DNA of 64,000 nucleotides from Diospyros lotus. Lineage: Eukaryota; Streptophyta; Magnoliopsida; Ericales; Ebenaceae. The notes below the pieces were generated by a model. The model had not been told where the DNA came from, did no database searches, and saw only the letters and a program-made list of their open reading frames with translations. Positions 23,720 to 35,560 of the stretch are shown here, in pieces. Every line of letters starts with the position of its first letter. Positions within the stretch are counted from its first letter, which is position 1. Made by a program: the position numbers and the translations under genes. Where the stretch lies: assembly GCF_014633365.1 (NCBI RefSeq), contig NC_068340.1, positions 38,340,328 through 38,404,327 on the forward strand. Direction: 5' to 3'.

Positions 23720-26093
23720 GTATACTATTTTCTAATAATAATAAAGTAATACAAAATATATAAAGAAAGAATAAGTATAAATAAATCTTTGCCCTTAATT
23801 ATATAAATAAATCTAACTATTTTCTCTCTTCTTAAATACATTTTTTTTAAAGTTTTGATATATTTTTAGATATATATATATATATATATTTGTAATTAAA
23901 ATCTATTTCACGTAATCTAAAAATATTTTTATTCATATAGCAAAAAGATATATATATATATATTTTTTATAATTGCAATCAAATTTGGATAAAAGGGCAA
24001 ATTAATATTTTGATAATTAATTCTCGATAACACCTCAATTGTAATTTGATTTTAATATTTTTATATTACCAATAAACATTTTTGATTATTTTAAGTTCTC
24101 GGACCATGAAATCGTTATTGGTTAGTGGAAACTTGAGTTGAGGGTGTGGAGCTTAAAATACTCTTTAATTTGGTTGTTGATTAGTGTGAACTCAATCCAT
24201 CAGTATGTAGAGAAACAAAATGGGCATTGGTGAAGGTGAAGGTAGAAACGTGGGCAGGCAGGCGGTGCTTCAAATTGCACGTACTATACGGCGAATACAC
24301 ATAAAGAAAGCACAAGCAGATTCATATAATTAAGGTTTTCATGTGAGCTCTGTTTCGTTGTCTCATGACGTGTATTTGTCGTTTTTAGTTTCCACAACTG
24401 TAAAATATTTCATTTCGCCTTTTTTTGTTTTTGGATCCAAACAAGCGCCTGACTAGGATTTTTTTATTCTAAATGAAAAAAAAATAATATTAAGAATCTA
24501 CACGTTTTATTATTCGCAGGGCGTGTAATTAATGTAGATGTGGGTTAAATTTTAGACTCATTTTTTCTCAAATCGCTCTTCGACTAGGTGTGTTTTTACA
24601 TGATAAGTTGCATGAAAATAAAAATGAGAAATGGATATAAAATGAAAAGAAAAATGAGAAATGGCACTTTTCAAAAAATATAGAAAACAAAAATGTGAGA
24701 AAAATACATAAATAAAAAATATTGGAGGCTTTTTTAAATATAATCTTTAATATAAAAATTATTAAAAAAATAATTATTTAATTTAAAAATAAACATAAAT
24801 TTTATAATGCATTCAAACAAATTTAAAAAAAAAATTAAAAAGTTTGAGTTAGAGTCTCTAACTTTTTGCGGATAAAAACATATTTTTTTTATACTTTTTT
24901 AATATTATAAAATGATCTTAAAATATTTTTAAAATTGTAAAAATAACTCAAAAATAAAAAAAAAGTCAAAACGACACTCCCAAAATGTTTCTGTGATCAT
25001 AAACAATAGGTCTTGGTATTCAATTTGTAAAATCCGAGGACAAGTGTGGAAATTTGGTCAATTGTCAAAAATGCTCATCACAAGAAATAATTCTTGTTAA
25101 AAACTCTTGGCATTTGATATGAAAAACTGATGATTGATTGTTTGCTGTACATATTATTAGGTTTTGTTTGATACCTATTTGTTTTCGTATTCATTTTTAT
25201 TTTCATAGAATTGCTTTGTACGAATTTTTGGAAACGTAGACTTTCTGCAAAACATTTCTGAAACTAGACTCCTTTTGTTGCCAGCCTTCACAAACTGCAC
25301 TTGGGGCTTCACTGGGGCTCTGGATTACATCTTCTTCCTCTCCCTCAGGTGACGTCAAATTCGTCAGTTACCTTCAACTTTCAAAGCCAAAATCCCCTGA
25401 TGTAATTGGAGAATTGCCAAATTATCATTCACCCAAGTCATCATTTCCCGATTGGCATTGAATTTAAAGTCATCTGAAATTATATTTTATTGAAATCTCT
25501 CTCTTCTCCCCTGATAATGAATATGTTACATTTTAATTTTGTTATGGCATTTTATCTAATAAATAGATAGGCCATTCAATTTATATTTACCTTAGGAAAT
25601 GTAATATAACATTTTGACCAACTTTGATATATGATTTAGACACCTTGAGCTATTTGTGATAGTTGTGCATTATTATCAGGACAACTTCTCTTATTAATTT
25701 TCTATCTTCCTCAAGCTAGAGATTATCATAGAAGTATTGTCTCTGTTGTTGTTTCAATGCCACTATAGTCGTGATATGTTATTTTTTAATTTTTTTTTCT
25801 CATGCTACCTCTTATTTACCTTTCAAACACATTGTCTAGCTTATATTATTTATGTTTACGCATGTGATAATACTTAAATATTATTTGTGAGAACAAATCA
25901 ACAAAATATATGTAATTAACTATGTGTTTTATCATTTACGTTTGTTTTATAAATCAATATTAACTAAACATATCAGAGACAATAAGATCGCAAACAAGTT
26001 TAAATGAATCATGCTTAATTCAAACAACATAACATATTATGTAATCATATTACAATAAAAAAAAATCACCTACAAGAATCCCCACATTGTCCC
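23720..26093. other. Intergenic AT-rich region, no gene seen
   Basis: Between the WRKY upstream region and the NAC 3' end. Mostly AT-rich with (TA)n runs near 23871-23888 and 23949-23963. No open frame or splice-linked exons with recognisable content. A short GC-richer stretch near 25270-25360 could be decayed coding or inserted sequence but could not be assigned. Confidence 0.5.
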
Positions 26094-26741
26094 TTGAACT
26101 TGAAGATCATGATTACAGTATATCATATTCATACTTTGTACACTATTATTATATTGCATCTAGTCTTCAAAAGTGATCATTGTAACAGCATTGTTGTTCC
26201 CTTCGTTATATTCTCCGTGACACTGTAACTCGTTCTCCAAGTGACTAACAAAATCTTCGAAATCATCACTCGGATCAAGTTGTGATATTGGTTGCGATCC
26301 CACCAATTCTTTGTTAAGATTGTGTTGATCCAGTTGAGAAATTTGTTGCGACGCCACCAGCTCTTGAGGGATATTGTACTGATCATGTTGTGATATTTGT
26401 TGCGTTGCTATCAATTCTTGAACTTGAAGATCTTGGTTATACCACACCATATTCATGCTTGCTACACTATCATTATAATGTGTCTGATCTTGAAAAATGC
26501 TCGTTGTAAGAGCATTATTGTTCTCTTCACTATATACTTCTTGATGCTGTAAGTCATTCTCCAAGCAGCCAACAAAATCTTCGAAATCATCATTTGGATC
26601 AAATTGTGATATGGGTTGCGATACTATTAGTTCTTTGTCAAGATTGTGTTGCTCCAATTGCGATATTTGTTGATGAGACGCTAATACTTTTTTAGGAATA
26701 TTATAGTGACCATGTTGTGTTGCTGTTGAATCTTGAGAGAC
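26094..26741 (-). repeat. 324-bp tandem duplication in NAC exon 3 and 3' flank
   Basis: The segments 26418-26741 and 26094-26417 align at a constant offset of 324 bases (checked at two anchors: AGATTGTGTT at 26641/26317 and TTGAACTTGAAGATC at 26418/26094). The unit is 108 codons, in frame. Inside it an 18-residue motif of the type xN...EL..SQ.ISQ.D. recurs five times over both units. The last 66 bases of the downstream unit lie beyond the NAC stop codon. Confidence 0.9.
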
Positions 26742-27542
26742 ATTTTGTATATCCTCCATTTTCTTCAAGCCATTATTCTTGATTCCACAAATAACCCATT
26801 CCTGAAACTGTAATTAACAGACATAAATTTAATATCTTACAAAATTAAGTTTTCGAGTCTTGGGGGGACATTTTTCAAAATGAATGAGATTTAATACTTA
26901 TAAAATGGATTGACAACATTGAATAATCACATGTAATTTTAATACTCAAAATTAAGTGTATATACACTTACAGTTGGGCGTGGCAATCTGTATTCGTGCA
27001 TGATCCAATCAGTCTTGATACATTCATTACGATTGCGCTTGTCACTTTTATACATACAAAACTTTAATGTCTTTTTATATCCAATAACGTGACGTTTTTG
27101 GTTGAATATCATTTGATCGCCGACGGTGGCCTTCCACCATCCACCCTTAGCGTTCCCTGTAACTTTAAGACTTCGCTTCGAATTCTTCCCATTAATTGAT
27201 TCTGATTTTCTCTCCCTTCTCACAAAATAGTATTTTTCATCTTCCGAATTTGGATCTATCATTTTAAGAAACAATTTTAAATATAAAGGTCTATAAAATA
27301 TGGAAAGAGTGACGAAAAGGAAAACAAAATATTCAAACAATTATTATACCTTGAAATAGCCATGGCTCGCTAGCATAAACATCTTTTTCTATGATAGGGT
27401 TGCATGAAAATTGAAGACCGTGAATCTTTCGAGTCAAGAAACCGTGGAGAAGCTCTTTCTCTGTTGGCTTGAATTTAATTCCGGGAACCAATGAATAACA
27501 ACAAGAACAAGAACAAGACATGGGCAACGAGAAGTGAGCCAT
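26160..27542 (-). CDS. Divergent NAC-domain transcription factor with repeated C-terminus
   Basis: Three exons: 27542-27350, 27255-26972 and 26801-26160, giving 372 residues; joins are in phase and match the usual NAC intron positions. NAC subdomains are visible: A (LVPGIKFKPTEKELLHGFL, about 18-36), B (NPIIEKDVYASEPWLF), C (EKYYFVRRERK), D (GGWWKATVGDQMIF...RHVIGYKKTLKF) and E (DWIMHEYRLP, then EWVICGIKN). The canonical WKATG is altered to WKATVGD and the N-terminus is Cys-rich, so the protein is far from the main NAC clades. Exon 3 is a Gln/Asn-rich, acidic likely activation region made of two 108-residue repeats (about 180-287 and 288-372). The stop falls inside the second repeat. No membrane anchor is seen. 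Expression and target genes cannot be inferred; a lineage-specific duplicate is likely. Confidence 0.85.
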
Positions 27543-28337
27543 TCTCTTAATTTTTTACTTTACTCTCTCTCTCTCTCTAATAATGATTTTTGAGAACTAT
27601 GTTTAAAATTGTGACTTTAGCCTCCTTATATAGAAATTGTAATTAGAATCCTACTTGAATTATGATTATACGTTATCCAAATCTTAGTTTGAAATCATGG
27701 ATTAGATAGATTTCAATGAGTTAGATAACTGACTATTTAATCCACATATGTTTAAGTAATTTTTTTTTCAAATTGTGATAAAAAAAAAATAAAGAAGTTG
27801 GATCTTTTAGAACCTCAAAATTTTATGATATATTATTATAAATTTACTAAATTCAAATAAGTTTAAATAATAAATAAATATTAAGATAAATGGCAGTCCA
27901 AAATGTATGGAGATTTAGAAGTCAATTATTGAGAAAATTATAAGAATACCCTCTTAATTAGATTTCGAACAGCACCAAAGCGATTACCATCTTGTTACCT
28001 CAAATTGATTGTTATCTAAAATCAATTAGACGGCTAAATTCTCGCTAGAAATAACAATAACATGAGCACCACAAATAGTAAATACTATTAATAAATAACA
28101 TAATTGAATAATAAACTACAACGCGTAATGCCTTGTTAATGCAGTTCTCAACTTTTCATTAATTAAAATAGAAATCTCAACGGTATTAATCTTGAATTTA
28201 ATCATTTTTTTAGTTATCTTCATAGAAAGTTTTAATTTATTAAAGTTTTAATTTATTAAAGTCGTCACATGTCCTAAATATTAAGAGAATATTCTTTTCT
28301 TATTTCAATTTTTAGTCTTAAATTTTGAATTTTATAT

Positions 28338-28602
28338 TTTGAGTGCCTGTTTTGAAATTACTGAAAACGAGCTCTTTTTATCTGTAGCATTTTTCCTATT
28401 TTGAAAATTTTGAACGTATTTGTGATGAAAATAATCAAAATAACTTTTTATTATTTTGAGTTTTTTTTTACAAAATTTGTTCTTGTTTTCGAAAATATAT
28501 TTTTAAAAATATAAAAATAAAATACGTTTTGACTATTTTAGAAAATTAAAAACTAAAAACTAAAAACTAAAAACGAGTTAAAAATAACAAACAAGCTCTA
28601 AG
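28338..28602. mobile_element. MITE-like element with imperfect terminal inverted repeats
   Basis: The left end TTTGAGTGCCTGTTTTGAAA and the complement of the right end (TTAGAGCTTGTTTGTTATTT) align imperfectly, both followed by a GAAAACGAG/TAACTCG-type block, and the interior is AT-rich. Size and ends suit a hAT-type MITE. No clear target duplication was identified. Confidence 0.4.
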
Positions 28603-28699
28603 CTATTGATTTTTATCTTGGTTTCTAACATACACAGGCATGAGTCAAAGTTTACTATAAAATTTTTTAATTAAAGGTGGTTACTCAAAAAATTAAAAT

Positions 28700-29381
28700 T
28701 AAAAGAATAAAAAATTACTTTTTGTGTCACGAAAGTAGACAATAGAGATGGAATATTCGGTCTCTATGGTCATTTCTATACAAATATATTTATTTTGTAT
28801 AGAAACAAGATAGTATTTGTTTATATTTAAAAATAATATTAAAAATATAAAAATAATTATTTTTTTCTCAATTTTTTCTATTTCAAATTTTGTATTAAGG
28901 ATGTTATCTATAAAAAGATTATTTTCTTTCAAAGACGAAAATATTCAATCTCTAATTAAGTCTTTGATTTGGAATTGCCCCATAGATACAAAATTGTTTT
29001 GCCTTTGAATCCATCTCTAAATGGATATTATATTACTTATTTAGAGACAAAAAAATATTTGTCTCTATTAGAAAAATAATATTAAAATAATAAAAATATT
29101 TTTTTTTCTTTTAGAGTCGAAGACAATTCCGTCTCTAATTACTTTTTAAGTTTGGAGATGAACTCAGAGATGGAAGGGATTTTTTTTTTTTCATTAAAGA
29201 CAAAAATCATTCCATTTTTTTATATTTCTTCTACCCTCAAAAATGAATTTATTCTACTACCACTAAAATATAAATTCTTGATTTTTTTTTTTCTGAATTC
29301 CGTCTTTAATTCCATCTTGTACTCAGATGGAAGATAATTTGATTTCTAAAGTTAGTTGTTAAATCCAATTTTTTTGTAGTG
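28700..29381. mobile_element. CACTA-like non-autonomous element (right end only certain)
   Basis: The right end reads TTTTTTTGTAGTG (ending 29381), the complement of CACTACAAAAAAA, the usual plant CACTA terminus. The interior repeats short inverted units typical of CACTA subterminal regions, for example AGAGATGGAA..TTCGGTCTCTA near 28745, TTAGAGACAAA..TTTGTCTCTA near 29040 and GACAATTCCGTCTCTAATT near 29123. The left terminus was not recognised. A second CACTACAAC lies at 29430, 49 bp further right and facing the other way. No transposase coding sequence is present. Confidence 0.5.
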
Positions 29382-32080
29382 GTCGAAGATAAGTTTAAGG
29401 CGAACAATTTTGAATGTTACCCAAATATCCACTACAACTTTTTTTTGAATAAATTCAAAAGGTCGGGTTAAGATTTTTTTGAACAATTTTTGTTTAAACA
29501 ATTTTGAAGATAAGAATCTTAGTAGAAATAAGATTATAAATATGAATTAAATAGATAACTAACTCCTTATCATCAACATTTTTAATGAGTTAGATAAGAA
29601 AATACTCATCATCAAGACTTTCAATTTTAGTTGAAAAAATAGTATCATTAGAAATTTATTATTTAAAATATTCATACGTGATAAAGTTATATATCAAAAT
29701 TTCATTAGTATAAATATTTTTTTCAAATTTAATTGCACTCATATTTTAAATTTTTACTAATTAATTAAACATTGATGTTATCTCGCATACTTTTATAAAT
29801 TTAACTTTCCCCAAATGCAAGTTCACATTTGCTTGTGACTTAGATGATCCTTTGGGTTCTCCATAATATGATACTTAATTTTGTGAGGTTAAGTGGCAAA
29901 GCTAAGGATATTAATTAAAGATAGTTTATATTAACAAAGCATAGAAATAGAATAGCTTCATCTTCGTTGCAGCTTCCCCCCAATAATGCTTATGCTTTTG
30001 TTCTGCCTTTAGAATTGGCTTTTGACTTGGGAATTACAGGACATAATCTCACTCTTTTAATCTTATTTTAATAACATATATATATATATATTTAATAATA
30101 CAGTGAATTTAAGTATATATTATACTAACTCTAATATAAATGCCACTTCTGAGCTCCAAATTTATGCATATTTTTTTGCGAGTAAGATCTCATAATCTAT
30201 CTATTCATTTATTATAAGCCAGAATTTAATAATTTTGAATGGGTCTATTGAGTAGGTGTTGGGTTCAACAGTCAACCACTGTTGACTATCATATACGTAT
30301 ACATATATTAGATATTTATATAATTTGAAAAATGATGTAATTGACCGAAAGACTAATGACCGATATCTGTATGGTCATTTAATAAATAATAAAAAAAATG
30401 GGGTCAGATTGAATGGAAGGCAGGACCCAGACCCGGACCCGTCAAAAAGGCAACAGAAGACTTCGTGACTTTGAAGAAGTTTCATTCTGGCTGTGGAGGG
30501 GACGGGTGGATCGTTAATTGTTTCTTCTAGACGCTACAACGCAGGTTTTGGCTTCGCTTTGACTTGGCTGGGCTGCCTCAAATACACAGCCTTATGTGTA
30601 TTTATTATATATACTGTTCAACTACTTAATGTACAATAAATTCATTCTCTTCGATGTTCTTTTCATCATTGCAATCTGAATCCGTGGCCATCTCTAATGG
30701 GCCACAGTTGCTATTGGTTGTATATTGAACTTCTGTAAACACTCGTACGAACAAAACTTTTATAAAGAAGACTCCAGTGGGTAAATGGAGACTGTAGATG
30801 GACAAAAGATGAGAAGAGTGGTCGGGAAGATGATAAATAAGGTATATTAAAGCGTGATTTGTATATTAAAGGTCTCCATTTTATTTGTTATTAATCCATG
30901 TGTGGTTTCCTTGGTATGAGTCTGGGTTTAGGTAAGTATGAAGCTTTGCTATCAAAGTCAAATAATAAAGAACAAAGGGGAAGCACAAGTCAAGTTTCAA
31001 TCTTTGAATAATCTACATTTTGATGTGTCGTTTATTTTCTCAGTCTTCTAGAACCTATTTTCTTTTTCGGATTGTCAACAATTTCATTTGATCCATTGCA
31101 ACTTCATTTTTGAATAAGAAGTTTAATTTAGACTCTGTTTTATCATCTCCTTCTTCCATCTCTTGAATTGGTAATACCAGATGCCAAAAATGATATTCAC
31201 GTCCAATTTTTAGGAAAAAGAAAATTGTGATAACAATTATTTTATTTTATTTTTTCAAAAGGGTAGTTGATTTTTTTTTTTTACAAAAATTTAAAAAATT
31301 TAATAAACCAATTTATGTGCATGATATCAAATAATGTTATCTTTTTATAGGGTCAGTGTTTATTGTAAAAGATAAACGATCGTTGATTAAATAAGTGTTA
31401 AAAAAAAATTATGAAAGCAAGAGTCACTCATTTTTCAACATAGCAAATTTCAAACAAAACAATACAAATGATACTTATGTGCTTCTCATCAAAATAAGTA
31501 ACACCTCATGTGAGACATAATTAAAACTTTAATCACATTATTATATGACAACATTTATAAAAACTCACATATTTTGTATACATAATTTACCCTCAATTAA
31601 GAACTCGTGTTAGATAAAAGAGAATCTCACATAAATTGCGAATCAAAAAAAAATTGTGCATTATAAATAACAGGTCACTTAACTTGTGATAAGAATCCTT
31701 TTGCGACGAAGACAATACCTTATATGAAGCGTAACTAATTGTTGACCACAACCACTCATCTTACCGATCATAATGTATCCTCAACATGTGAATATATTCC
31801 ACAAACTAGTTGTTTGCTTGTATCCACTATTATCGCTGCTACAAACGAGTGCAGCAACAATCACCTTCATTCCATCAGGTGGGTTTAGTTACACGAATTG
31901 AATTATGTACTAATTCACTCCGCGCCATTAAATTAACAATCACACTTCTACCATATCTGATACAAAATCCCTTCTGAAAGAATTCTGGTTCTTGTTTCGG
32001 AAAGCATCCGTAATATGCTTCATGAACCAGTGCATTTCAAGCAGTGGGAAAAAGAAAAAATGCCTCATCTTTTCAGATGC

Positions 32081-32760
32081 TTAAAGGAATAGTTTTCCTA
32101 CCATCCAGGTATCAAAAGATTGGATCAGCTGCCCAAGAATGAGGTTCCCATATCCTGCTTTGAAGCATGCATTACAGTACTGAAGAATAGTGCTATCCAG
32201 TTTGCAAATTGTAGCCACAAATTCAGATCCTGCAACCAGCAAATTGAATGGTAGATTTGTTGAGAGTGAAAACAATAATATGACAAGTGTAACTACTAAC
32301 CTTTCTATCAGCTTAGAGTTAGTATCAACAATTTAACATGGGTCTTGTGTTCAAATCCAATTGCAATCCTTGCACTGTTTGATCCAATTACAAATAAAGG
32401 TTTGAGGAGAGTGATGAGAGTACGATTAATAAGATAAGAGATATAATCACCAATTTCTCTCTAACAACTTAAAATTTTAGATGAATCAGTGACCCAAAAT
32501 TTAACAAGATTCATGCCAGTTGAATACGTTCTCAGTTTGCAGTATTGGCATGAAGCCATTAAAAAAAGGAATGCCAGAATGATGGAACATTATAGAGTAT
32601 ACCATAAAAATATATCAAAGTACTAATAGTTTTATCAGGGATATATAACTTTAACAGATTGTTGAAGCAAGACGCAAATGGGAGAGCATTGAAGGAAATT
32701 CGGAGACCATCATCATGGCAATTAATGGTGTTCATCAACTGCTCAACTGAGAAAGACTCT
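32081..32760 (-). pseudogene. Coding-like fragments of unknown origin, minus strand
   Basis: Two stretches on the minus strand look like relic exons. The one at about 32760-32650 reads NAVIEESFSVEQLMNTINC and continues HDDGLRISFNALPFASCFN. The one at about 32240-32100 is preceded by a CAG acceptor-like site and reads EFVATICKLDSTILQYCNAC then FKAGYGNLILGQLIQSFDTW before a GTAGG. I recognise no family. A low-confidence repeat-derived block (32290-32500) separates them. They may be a broken gene, exons of an unrecognised gene, or chance. Confidence 0.25.
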
Positions 32761-33843
32761 TCAATGACTGCATTGTTACTTCTATTTACTTCTTTCAGAT
32801 GCTATTACCATTTGCCATAAATGGTCCCTCCAGGAATCCTTTGGAATACAATTCATGTTGGTTTCTCTTAGAAGCAAACTAATAAAACATTTCATCAGGT
32901 CAACATTCATCCTCTGTTGCTTAAAAAACGTGATAAATGTCCAGTACACTCTTTGGCACCTCTCAAAGGGATTTTGGATGTGCCTTATCTAAAGATTTGA
33001 AATCCTTTGCAAATTATAATGATAATTATTATCATGGAATCGGAGTAACAACCAATGATTTCTCCACAGAATACAATTTACTATAAACTGTGCAAGGAAA
33101 TGACTCCTTTTTTATCGTGTTCAAGAAATCATACTGGTAAGTGTGAGCCTGAAGTTTGAGAAAAGAATTGCAACACCACCACCAATTATAAGCCTTAATC
33201 CCACTGGGTGGGGCAGGTAAAATTAATTCGGAGAAATGCAATTAACCTACTAATATATATAATAGATTCAGACAATTTTCCCACCACAGAAAAAGGAAAA
33301 ACAGAACACCAATTGAAGAAAGAAATGAAACCAAAATAAGAAAAGAAAAAAGTAAAACATAACATTGTTCAATCATAGTCAGCCAAGATAACATTCTCAA
33401 CATTCAATATATGAAACCAACAGGATATAACAAAGTTTTTAATCAAGTGGATGGTGGAAGTTCTGTGACACGTTCCATTCACAAGAAAACAATGACATGA
33501 CAAATAATTTACTTTGTGCTGTGCCTTTTTTCTTACCATCAAAACCTAAACAGAGTTGTCCACAAAAAAAGAACTAGAACGGTTTTAGATGGAGCACCAT
33601 TGGATTAAACAAATGCTTGACAACAGCAAAACCAAGTTATTTCCCTCCACAAGTTCATTGAGATGTAGACATCAGCTTCTTTCTCCCTTTTTGAATTTTC
33701 TCATGTTTCCCCTCTACCAATTCCACATTATTTATACCACATTCAGGTTCGCAAACAGTTCAGCCATTGTTAATTACTCCTTTCCAGGTCTCTTCCAGCT
33801 AACATTCCTTCTGCTCATTAGGTGGAACTGTCAGTGCAAAAAA

Positions 33844-35560
33844 ATGGGAGATAGACTACGCCTAGTGGTTGGAGTAATAGGTACTTAATTACTTTGTGAA
33901 CATATTGAATTCCCTATCATTACACTTGATCAAATCAGTTTAATAAGAAGCCCCGAGTGTTACAACTGCATGGTGTTTCTTGCAGGGAATGCAGCTTCTG
34001 TTCTACTTTATACTGCACCAATGTAAGCAAATTCCTAACTCAATGCTTATTCTATATACGGCTCAATTCTACTTCAAGCCATTACTAAGTCTCACGTTAT
34101 ATATTTTATTCCTATCAGATTAACTTTTTCAAGGGTCATAAAAAAGAAAAGCACAGGGGAGTTCTCATGTGTTCCATACATCATTGCACTATTAAATTGT
34201 TTCCTTTATACTTGGTATGGATTACCTGTTGTAAGCTACAGGTGGGAAAATTTCCCTGTGGTCACCATTAATGGGTTAGGCATGCTTCTTGAGCTCTGCT
34301 TCATTCTCATATATTTTTGGTTTGCTTCAGCAAAAGAAAAGGCAAGCTATTTCTCCATGATTTAGAGATTTTTTTGAATTCTTAGTGAGTGATTGTTTGC
34401 ATCCTTTATCAGTTCCTATGTTTGAGAATTTTTGTCTATTTGTGTAGTACATGTTCTCATTTGGATATGCATATTGAAAGGAATATATAAGCATAAATAT
34501 GTATTCATGCAGTTTATGTTTACATTCACTTTCTTGGATGATAAAAATTGCTAAATATTGGTTGTTAGAGACACAAATTCAAAAGAAAAGGATATCACCT
34601 TTAGATCATAATGGTGCAGAGGAAGGTTGCTATGTTAACAGTCTCTGCCGTCGTTGTATTCTGCATTACTGCAATAACATCAGCTTTTGCATTCCATGAT
34701 CACTGCCATCGCAAGGTACTCGTTGGGAGTGTTGGACTGGTAGCCTCTATAGCAATGTACGGTTCTCCTCTTGTGGTTGTGGTGAGTTCACTTTCCCACC
34801 ACTTTGTTCATAGCTGCCAGTTTCTTGTTAACAATGTCCTAACTTGCAATAAGAAAAGAAATTCAGTTATTTTTAGTTCATAAATGCATCTGCTTGTAAT
34901 GTCTAAAGCAATGTATGAAATCTCAAATTTATTCCAAATTCACTCCATCATTCGACATGTCATCTGTCAACCATTATTTTTATTTACCATTAAAAATAAA
35001 CTGACTAGAAAACCAGCATTTTTTTCCATTTCCCCGTGGTAACTCTATTTTTATTTACCATTAAAAATAAACTGACACTAGAAGACCAGCAATTTTTTCC
35101 ATTTCCCCATGGTGTAGTTACCATTATCAATGTGCTAAATTGTTCATGTTGCAGAAGCAAGTAATAAAAACAAAGAGCGTGGAATTCATGCCATTCTACT
35201 TGTCATTTTTCTCATTCCTGGCAAGTTCCCTATGGATGGCCTACGGACTACTGAGCCACGATCTTTTTCTTGCAGTATGTTTTGTTAATTAATGTTTGAT
35301 TTTGTTTAACACATAGAAGTTGAATTTTTCCAGTTTGATAGTCATAAAGATTGGGTTTTCTAACTCAAGTTGGAACATATTTGCAGTCTCCTAATCTTGT
35401 TGGTAGTCCATTAGGCATCATCCAGCTTGTGCTATATTGCAAGTACTGGAAAAAGGGAATTATGCGAGAACCACACAACTGGGACATAGAGAAGGATGAT
35501 GACAAAACCAAGCAGCAGTTGCAGCTTACTGTTACTGAAGATACCAATGGCAAGATTTGA
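33844..35560 (+). CDS. SWEET3: SWEET sugar transporter, clade I (SWEET3-like)
   Basis: Six exons: 33844-33880, 33986-34022, 34119-34341, 34620-34781, 35155-35274 and 35387-35560, giving 250 residues (SWEETs are usually 230-300). All introns are GT-AG except intron 3, which begins GCAAGC (a GC-AG intron). The protein has seven membrane helices as two MtN3/saliva triple-helix bundles. Visible motifs are [20 protein letters not shown] in the first repeat, [19 protein letters not shown], and the second repeat [17 protein letters not shown]...[20 protein letters not shown], with the conserved prolines and [14 protein letters not shown]. It closely matches Arabidopsis SWEET3. SWEETs carry out pH-independent facilitated diffusion of sugars; clade I members mostly move hexoses and act at the plasma membrane. 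The start is the family-conserved MGDRLRL; an upstream in-frame ATG (33589) is not supported. Confidence 0.95.
34974..35113 (+). repeat. About 72-bp tandem duplication in SWEET3 intron 4
   Basis: Two adjacent copies of a unit running TATTTTTATTTACCATTAAA, ..AATAAACTGAC, ..AGACCAGCA-TTTTTTCC, ..ATTTCCCC(G/A)TGGT. The copies differ by a few substitutions and short indels. It lies about 40 bp upstream of the exon 5 acceptor. Confidence 0.85.

Larger units (their letters stand above)
27543..33843. other. Gene-poor region between NAC and SWEET3
   Basis: About 6.3 kb. Contains MITE- and CACTA-like remnants (separate entries), AT-rich filler, and a TATA-like site near 27622-27630 (minus strand, TATATAAGG) about 85 bp upstream of the NAC ATG that is a likely NAC promoter. 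From about 31900 to 33840 composition is more balanced and includes coding-like fragments on the minus strand (separate entry) and the SWEET3 promoter. No R3-MYB (TRIPTYCHON-like) exons, expected from Arabidopsis gene order, were seen. Confidence 0.5.
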
